Source of the DNA: Mesotaenium endlicherianum
Taxonomy: Eukaryota > Streptophyta > Zygnematophyceae > Zygnematales > Mesotaeniaceae
Length of the DNA: 64,000 nt
NCBI GenBank assembly: GCA_009602735.1
Contig: WELA01012983.1
Location: 407,592-471,591, forward strand
Reading direction: 5' to 3'
Both the position numbers and the translations under genes were made by a program. The notes under the pieces are model-generated. The model searched no databases and was not told where the DNA came from. It worked only from the letters and a program-made list of their open reading frames with translations. Of the stretch, positions 57,401 to 64,000 are shown in pieces. Within the stretch, counting starts at the first letter, position 1. Each line of letters opens with the position of its first letter.

Positions 57401-57528
57401 TTCCCACGCGTAGCTTAGCTCATTGAAGGCAACTCACACATTTGTTTGTTGTCTGTTCAACAGACTGAGACCAGCAAGCAGAGTGTGAAGCAATGGTGAC
57501 ATACAGGTCGAGAGAGGCCGAGGAGTTG
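54480..57528 (+). mobile_element. Very old B-like element: LTR, primer site and decayed interior (fossil)
   Basis: B LTR landmarks occur in plus orientation (CTTCAACCTGCTAGTATACT, GTAAACCAATGTCCTACTAG, GTGTGGTTAACTCCTAGG at 54650). The LTR ends about 55452 and a primer site TGGTATCCGAGCT lies at 55454-55466. Inside, 57000-57160 resembles the start of B1 pol at nucleotide level (TTCACTATGCACACC, AGACCATCGACATTATGGAC). Heavily decayed, with no long frame left; the left boundary is approximate. Confidence 0.6.
55454..55466 (+). promoter_or_regulatory. Primer-binding site of the old B-like element
   Basis: TGGTATCCGAGCT, one base different from the B1 site, just after the diverged LTR end GATTCATTTTAG. 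Confidence 0.7.
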
Positions 57529-57808
57529 TGTAATGAATCTATGTATTGGTAGATATAATATTCATTAAAATATAATAATTAATTAACTTCAGCCTGCTGA
57601 ACTTTAGTCAACATTGAGTCTGCTAGACTTTTTATAATTATCAATTTAATGATTCAGCCGAAAGCAGCAAGTTGAAGTCAACATAGGTCAGCTTGCTGAC
57701 ACATTCTTTAACAACCAGCTGAATTTCGTACTCGGTAGCAGCGAACTACCTAGATATGCATCTAAGTGTGATATGCTAGATGAATGGCCAAATAACGTCC
57801 TTAGGATG
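57529..57808 (+). repeat. Family B LTR, first part only
   Basis: TGTAATGAATCTATGTATTG through CAGCTGAATTTCGTACTCGG to CCTTAGGATG, then cut by the minus-oriented B LTR at 57809. The remainder of this LTR is not in the window next to the insertion. Confidence 0.88.
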
Positions 57809-58525
57809 TGAAATGAATTGGCTTACCAATAGACGATTAACAATTAAATAGATCTTTATATCAGCGAGTAATCTTCATGGTATATTTTGTTAACTGATCA
57901 AACAGCAAAAGAAAACACACTAGCAGTGGACAATACTCGCAAGTCAAATGCAAGTAAACTAGCATCAATAATGCAATTAGTAAACTCACACATAAGCAAG
58001 GCTAGGAGACAGTGCATATCAATGGCTTCTCGCCTTGGATTGATATATCTCTCAGTAAGCTGTACAAGAGAGTTGGCCTCGTTTCCAAATGCCGAACTCG
58101 AGAGCAATGTCAAGGCTATGTTCATGGAATGAGTTTACTGTTCAACGGCAAGTGCGATGGCACCGCCTACCCGGGAATTAACCACGTTGGTAGGACCTCG
58201 GTTAACCAAATCCACCACCATCTCCCATCATTCCGAATTGCCATCCATCCTAAGGATGTCATTTGGCTTATCATCTAGCATATCATCCTCAGATGCATAT
58301 CTAGGCAGTTTGCTGCTACCGAGTACGGAAGTCAGCTGGCTGTCAAAGAATGTGTCAGCAAGCTGACCTATGTTGACTTCAGCCTGCTGCTTTCGGCTGA
58401 GTAATTAAGCAAATAATTATATAAAGTCCAGCAAATTGAATGTTGACTAGAGTTCAACAGGCTGAAATTAGTTTAATATTATATTTAAATGAATATTATA
58501 TCAACCAATATACTGATTCATTACA
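57809..58525 (-). repeat. 3' LTR of element B3
   Basis: Reads TGAAATGAATTGGCTTACC to CTGATTCATTACA on the plus strand. Confidence 0.92.
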
Positions 58526-60990
58526 ATCGCTCCAACTTAAACTGTTGTCGCCTCGACAACATTAAACTGTAGAATTTTCTAATCAGGGAACTAACAGGTC
58601 TAATTCCCCACCGCCTGCCTCTTGCTTCAACACTGTTACCTAGCTGTGGGGATCACTAGTGACAGTAAACTATCACCTCCACCCTCAGTCCACTTCCGTT
58701 TTGGGGTGCAAACAGAGAGACCTCCAGCAAGGCTTGCCTGGAGGATGGTTTTGATGTTTTAGGGGGTTGTTCCTGGGGCTCTAGGATCAGGGGACTGAGA
58801 TCTGGACCTAGATGTGGACAGCCCTCTAGGTCTATCAGGTGGCCTTCTAAAGAACTTTGTTTGTTCTAAAGTTGGGTCTCGAGAAGAACGAAGGATTGTA
58901 GCCTGCTCTTCAACCACTTGGGTGTTGATGCCCACGTAAACAGGCATTCTGGTAGGATGTTGAAATACATGGGCAAGAGGCACATGTCCCCGACTCAAGG
59001 AGGTGGCCAGCATACCTCTGGCTACTCCGCGTGTGGTTCTTCAGGTACCCCTGTCCTCTGGGGATTTCTGCCTTTCTTTGCTGCCAAGAAAAGTCGGATC
59101 AACTTCTTCCCCTGCTTGGGCAGGTGGACTGAGAGAACGAGTGCAAGGTTCTGTTGCCTCCATGACAGAGATCACATTCCATACACCTGATCTCGGCGCC
59201 CTAGGAGTCCTCGCTTCTGCCTGCCCCCGGGTCTCCTGAGTACCAGCTCCTGATGCTTCTCTTTTGCCTTGTTCTTCTTCCTCATCCTCCTCATCTTCCT
59301 CCTCTGAGAGGGTAGGGGTCTCGTCCACCAAGTCATCCTGCTCCCTGGTAGACGTTGAAAAATCTATTGACCGCCCTATCTTAGAACAAGTTGGAGGTTG
59401 CTTGGCCTTCAGCCTGCTGATATCTATCCGGCCTGCATTCTTTGCCCATTTGACAAAGGCATGCTTCCTCTTGGAGAATTAGTCTCTCCCCCTCCTCCTG
59501 TGCTCCTTGGTCTCAGTATTCATATTACTCAGGCATCCATTCAGCTTGGGGTCCCAAAGGGCAATGTGAGGTGGTAGGATGAGGTAGCCGTCCAGCCCAT
59601 AATGAAAGTCATCTGGGTGGGCCCGATCACACTCCTGCTTCCTGTTAGTGACGGTCATCCATCTCCAGTCTGTGGGTTGCTGGTAGTACTGTTGTAATGA
59701 ATCAGTATATTGGTTGATATAATATTCATTTAAATATTATAGTTAAATAAGTTCAGCCTGCTGAACTTTAGTTAATATTGAATCTGCTGGACTTTATTAA
59801 ACAATCAGTTTAATGACTCAGCCGAAAGCAGCAGGCTGAAGTCAACTCAGGTCAGCTTGCTAACACATTCTTTGACAGCCAGCTGACTTCCGTAGTCGGT
59901 AGCAGCGAACTGCCTAGATATGCATCTAAGTGTGGTGTGCTAAATGAATGGCCAGATGACATCCTTAGGATAGATGGCGATTCGGGATGATGGGAGATGG
60001 AGGTGAATTTGGTTAACCGAGGTCCTACCAACGTGGTTAACTCCCGGGTAGGCGGTGCCATCGCACTGGCCGTTGAACAGTAAACTCATTCCATGTACAT
60101 ATGCTAGGTATTGCTCTCGAGTTGGGCCTTCGGAAACGAGGCCAACTCTCTTGTACAGCTTACTGAGAGAGATTTGAATCCAAGGCGAGAAGCCATTGAT
60201 ATGCACTGTCTCCTAGCCTTGCTTATGTGTGAGTTTACTGATGCATTATTGATGCCAGTTTACTTCCATTTGACTTCCGAGTATTGTCAACTGCTAGTAC
60301 GTTGTCTTTTGCTGTTCAATTCGTTAACAAAAAATACCATAAAGATTACTTGCTGATATAAAGATCTTCATCAATTGTTAATCGCCTATTTGGTAAGTCG
60401 ATTCATTTCAACTGTGGCTTATGCTCAGCCTTTTTCAGCTTACAAGGGAACAGTGAGGAGAGAACATCTGCTGCACTGTTTCCCTGGCCAAGTACTCCCA
60501 GCTCCTCCTCTCAACTTCATTGTAGGCTGGCAGTACTGTGAGGTAGAATACTGCATCCTTAAAGCTATCGGGCTGCATGCTGACCATCCTGATGAGTCTC
60601 TGATTCCCCACTATGCCAGGCACTGGTACCGGCTTATCTTCCGAGTCATCTGCAAGAAATCGTACCTGCTCTGCTGTATACCCCATCAATTTGGCATAAT
60701 CTTCGTAGAGGACCACTCCCGTGTGTGTCTCAATGTACCTATCCAGTGCTTCAGCTCCTTCTCTCTGTAACATTGTTTTCTGTTCCAGCTTGTTGATCTC
60801 CTGAGCTGCCAGTAATGCTTCCTTCAGGTTCTCAAAGATTTGGCCACCTACCACAATATATATGTAAGTGGCCAGGCTCTTCTCCTTCTCGGCTTCAGCC
60901 TTCTTCCTTCTCTCCTCCTCTGCTGCCGCCGCTTCTTCTTGTTGTTTCTTTTGTCTCTCCTCCTCAGCTTTCGTGAGGTTTTCTGCCTAA
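58526..60990 (-). pseudogene. Accessory coding region of element B3 (fossil copy)
   Basis: Minus-strand homologue of the B1 accessory region, split by the solo LTR 59693-60410. Blocks: LTKAEEERQKKQQEEAAAAE near 60950; FENLKEALLAAQEINKLEQ, ALDRYIETHTGVVLYEDYAK and RLIRMVSMQPDSFKDAVFYL at 60435-60854; acidic stretch LSEEEDEEDEEEEQGK near 59300; tail MPVYVGINTQVVEEQATILR and SRSRSQSPDP near 58800-58950. Residue changes from B1 are mostly conservative, which supports a real protein in the living family. Broken in this copy. Confidence 0.75.
59693..60410 (+). mobile_element. Solo LTR of family B inside element B3
   Basis: 718 bp, TGTAATGAATCAGTATATTG to CGATTCATTTCA, with the perfect target duplication ACTGT (59688-59692 and 60411-60415). 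The accessory sequence continues on both sides. Confidence 0.95.
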
Positions 60991-61122
60991 ATAGCATGCC
61001 CACGAATCCTATACCCAGTGCCAATTGAACGAAAGTAAAAGTCTACCTACAATGGTTGACGCTTCATCGCGTCATCTATCACACAAACCCAGATATACTC
61101 TAATTGCAAACAAGAGCGAACT

Positions 61123-61834
61123 TGAAATGAATCGACTTACTAAAGAGGCGATTAATAATTAATGAAGATCTTTATATCAACAAGTAATCTTTATGGTATT
61201 TTCTGTTAATTGATTAAACAGCAAAAGACAACACACTAGCAGTTGACAATACTCGGAAGTCAAATGGAAGTAAACTAGCATCAATAATGCAATCTGTAAA
61301 CTCACACATAAGCAAGGCTAGGAGACAGTGCATATCAATGGCTTCTCGCCTTGGATTCAGATCTCTCAGTAAGCAGTACAAGAGAGTTGGCCTCGTTTCC
61401 GAATGCCGAACTCGAGAGCAATGTCTAGTATATGTACATGGAATGAGTTTACTGTTCAACGGCCAGTGCGATGGCACCGCCTACCCGGGAGTTAACCACG
61501 TTGGTAGGAACTCGGTTAACCAAATCCACCACCATCTCCCATCATCCCGAATCGCCATCCATCCTAAGGATGTCATCTGGCTATTCATCTAGCACACCAC
61601 ACTTAGATGCATATTGAGGCAGTTTGCTGCTACCGAGTACGGAAGTCAGCTGGCTGTCAAAGATTGTGTCAGCAAGCTGACTTGACTTCTGCCTGCTGCC
61701 CCCGTCTAAGTCTTTAAATTGATTATTGAATAAAGTCCAGCAGACTCAATATTCACTAAAGTTCAGCATACTGAACTTATTTAACAATTATATTTAAATG
61801 AATATTATATCAACCAATATACTGATTCATTACA
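61123..61834 (-). mobile_element. Solo LTR of family B, minus orientation
   Basis: 712 bp, TGAAATGAATCGACTTACTA to CTGATTCATTACA. Flanks GAACT and GAACC suggest a target duplication with one change. No primer site lies beside it, so it is not the 5' LTR of B3. Confidence 0.88.
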
Positions 61835-64000
61835 GAACCTAAAGTTGGCCAAACGTGTGCAACTCAACCCCAAGTGACGTGACACCCTCCCTCAGCCTTT
61901 ACGCTCCCTATCCCCTAGCAATCCCGGGGGCATACGCGTCTAGATTGCCCATAACGGGCTAGCTATGGACAATACTAGATCCCATTGGGTACCCGCGTCG
62001 ACCTTTCAGGCGAGCGAACCTGAGGGTCGACCTCCACACGTGGGGCGGCCACGCCACGTGTGGAGGGACAAGTAGTGCGCGTGATCTGGAGGGGGCCTCA
62101 CAGCTGCTCAATAGCAGATCCTTGTGAGGAGATCATGGGTCCCACTGTTCACCACTACTGCCCACAAACTAGACCATCCTCATCTACCGCCCTAACTCGA
62201 CTAACCACTAGGACCTGTCATTGACCCTCCACCTTCATAAGCTACCACTAGACACCGATGGGAATCGACAAGGACGGGCATGACAAGGAGCCCAAATTTT
62301 GGGTTGCACCAGTTTCGAAGTATGACACTTATGATTTTCCTTGACAATGATTAAGAAGAAGCATATTTCAAAGGGTAGATTACAAACTTTTATCCATATT
62401 GTTCACGTTTGTTGTTGTTTAATTAAGCCCTTATGGAGGTTATTTGGGTCTGTTTCATCGGTTCGCTATGACAATTGCTTTTGGTCGTCAAAAGTCGCAT
62501 TCCGTCCTGTTTTGAAGCATGATATTCAAAAGTCGTCAACAATCTCCACCTTTCCAACAACAACTTCTTAAAGTTTGAGCACAAAGCAATATTATGCAGG
62601 TTAGTTTTGTAGCCCAATCACAAACAAGTGCAGTAACAATAATGAAGGAATAGTAGGAGTAGTAATATGCTACAATTGCGCGTCATTTGTTCTTGTTCTA
62701 ATCCTTTCCGACCTGTTGCTACAATTTTATCTACTAAGACAATCATACTTGATCTCCTAAAAACAACACATGATTAGCAAATGCACTCTTATTGTGTTGA
62801 TGTCGGCCGCCGGATCATCGCCGTTGGTTACTGCCATAGACATTAACGTGCCACACAATAACAAACAACACTACTATGCGTCACAGCGCTGGCACAAGCT
62901 TCAATTCGAGCCTGCCTCGTGCACCTCCTAGTGGAGGGGGGGGTTAAAGGGGTGGATGGGTGGGTACATGTAGCATCTACTTTTTGTTGCAATGAAGGCT
63001 GCTTTGCAAAAAGAAGCCTTTACAAGGGTTTCGTTTGTCGATGAAACACAGCACGTGTGACATCGATCAAATTTGAACACTCGTCAAACCTCGGTTTGCG
63101 ACATTACATGTCGCAAAACCTTCAATTTGACAACTTGTGTTCAAATTGTCTGATTTCTAAAGAAAGAAGATGATAATAGAAAGGAATAGTGGAAGTAGGA
63201 GTATGCGATATCAATAGCATACAAGGTATTGGTAAGCTAGTCTAGTGGTTCACGCAAGGGTTGGCTCTCATCTAGGTGACTTCTCCTAAAGGCCGTAACT
63301 AACTAAGTTTACTTGCGTCTAAAAGCTGCTTGGATTTGCTCTTGGCTATATGGGGCATCGCTAGCATCCTTAGGGATTGCTATGACTCGGGCAGCGGCTG
63401 CCAACGACTGCTGCAGATGAAGCACGCATGGCTCTTTTCCTCGAGCCAATTTTTATCTGCTCATGTTTTGGACTATAGCATCTTGGACGCCAAGTTGACG
63501 GCTGCTGTAGCGGCTCCATTCCGTAATGAGTGGGTATCCATGTTCTATGTTAAGGCCTACCGATGCATACTACTACTCCTACTGTTCCTTTCTATAACCA
63601 TCTTCTTTCTTTTGAAATCACGCAATTTATATACAAATTGTCAAACCCTTCATATTATCTTTCATCTCATTCATGACGATGAAAGTGCGATCACTTTGAA
63701 CGTGTTTTTGTAGCCGGCTGACTTTCGTTTCTAGATCCATTGTTGTTTCCGTACTCAACGACCTTCATACCTTCCCGCTCTCGCCCCACGCAATGTTTTC
63801 AATTGACAAGAATTCACACTATATGAACGCTTCTAATGTTGCCATTCATGTTCTATGAAGGCATGCAATGTTGAGGTATCGCCAATATGTATGCAACCAT
63901 AATAGACCACCTTCTAGATGATGGACAAAAGAGATGGGTAGCCTCGGCCCTCAGCGAGAGAGCCACACTTCATAGACATGTACTAAAGTGGGGGGGCTAT
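61835..64000. other. Right edge without recognised genes
   Basis: No domain-bearing frame. A plus-strand frame at 63330-63713 (127 codons, with a Leu-rich stretch near its middle) has no recognisable family and I do not call it. The notable structure is the pair of inverted repeats at 61997-62066. G runs occur at 62934-62943 and near the end. Confidence 0.4.
61997..62066. repeat. Two adjacent inverted repeats with a CACGTG core
   Basis: First: GTCGACCTTTCAGG pairs with CCTGAGGGTCGAC (61997-62032). Second: CCTCCACACGTGG pairs perfectly with CCACGTGTGGAGG (62031-62066) across about 10 nt. Each arm of the second holds ACACGTGG/CCACGTGT, the G-box core bound by bZIP and bHLH factors in plants. 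Confidence 0.75.

Larger units (their letters stand above)
57809..60990 (-). mobile_element. Element B3: family B copy on the minus strand, only 3' LTR and accessory region seen
   Basis: The 3' LTR (57809-58525) is followed by the PPT-side hairpin at 58544-58560 and the accessory coding region up to about 60990. Gag, pol and the 5' LTR are absent. A solo B LTR with its own target duplication sits within the accessory region. Fossil copy inserted into another B LTR. Confidence 0.85.

Noticed and set aside
61123-61834. 5' LTR of element B3
   Set aside because: No primer-binding site beside it, and its own flanks look like a target duplication, so a solo LTR fits better.
63330-63713. 127-codon plus-strand frame with a Leu-rich stretch
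   Set aside because: No recognisable domain, start context or neighbour; composition fits chance in AT-rich sequence.
1-64000. CRISPR arrays, operons or bacterial-type signals
   Set aside because: None seen; introns, chromoviruses and a hAT relic mark nuclear eukaryotic DNA.

Overview
The window looks like nuclear DNA of a plant-lineage eukaryote. It holds an intron-bearing host gene of a type common in plants (LITAF domain), chromodomain-bearing Ty3/gypsy elements, LTR elements primed by an initiator-Met-type tRNA site, and a hAT transposon relic. One element carries a PHD finger after integrase, a pattern I associate with algal elements. A streptophyte alga or early land plant is my guess; the species cannot be fixed from sequence alone. 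Two short runs of N (30040-30053 and 45285) show this is draft assembly.

Layout. Positions 1-7354 are the only gene-like host part: the GC-rich last exon of a coiled-coil, low-complexity protein (669-2431, +) and a complete two-exon LITAF-domain gene (4970-6083, -), whose second exon is too short to stand out as an open frame. From 7355 to about 61834 the window is almost wholly nested retrotransposons. I call the families A, B, C and D.

Family A (PHD-bearing) appears as a 5' remnant (7355-10018, split by a solo B LTR) and a 3' remnant (51917-54322). Family B appears as one whole young element B1 (10446-19290, target duplication GTTTA) with gag, pol and an unusual accessory coding region after pol; as a broken inverted copy B2 (33999-40512); as a third copy showing only the accessory region and 3' LTR (57809 to about 60990, with a solo LTR inside); as several solo LTRs; and as two much older B-like relics (44320-44847 plus 50215-50441, and about 54480-57528). 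Family C (19573-33584, minus strand) has LTRs holding a tRNA-like pol III promoter and a leader with three 5S-rRNA-like repeats. It is split by element D (24424-31306, plus strand, target duplication ACGCG). D has an inverted sister D' (44848-50214, target duplication CCATT) inserted in an old B-like LTR, and a solo LTR (50761-51263, target duplication AAGTA). A hAT transposase pseudogene lies at 40719-41607.

Insertion order can be read from the nesting: A before the solo B LTR in it; C before D; the old B-like LTR before D'; B3 before the solo LTR in it. D and D' gag proteins are identical, so family D moved recently. The most unusual items are the conserved accessory protein of family B with its own splice-acceptor-like lead-in, the tRNA-like segment in family C LTRs and the 5S-like triple repeat in the family C leader. 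The last 2.1 kb has no recognised gene but contains two back-to-back inverted repeats with a CACGTG core.
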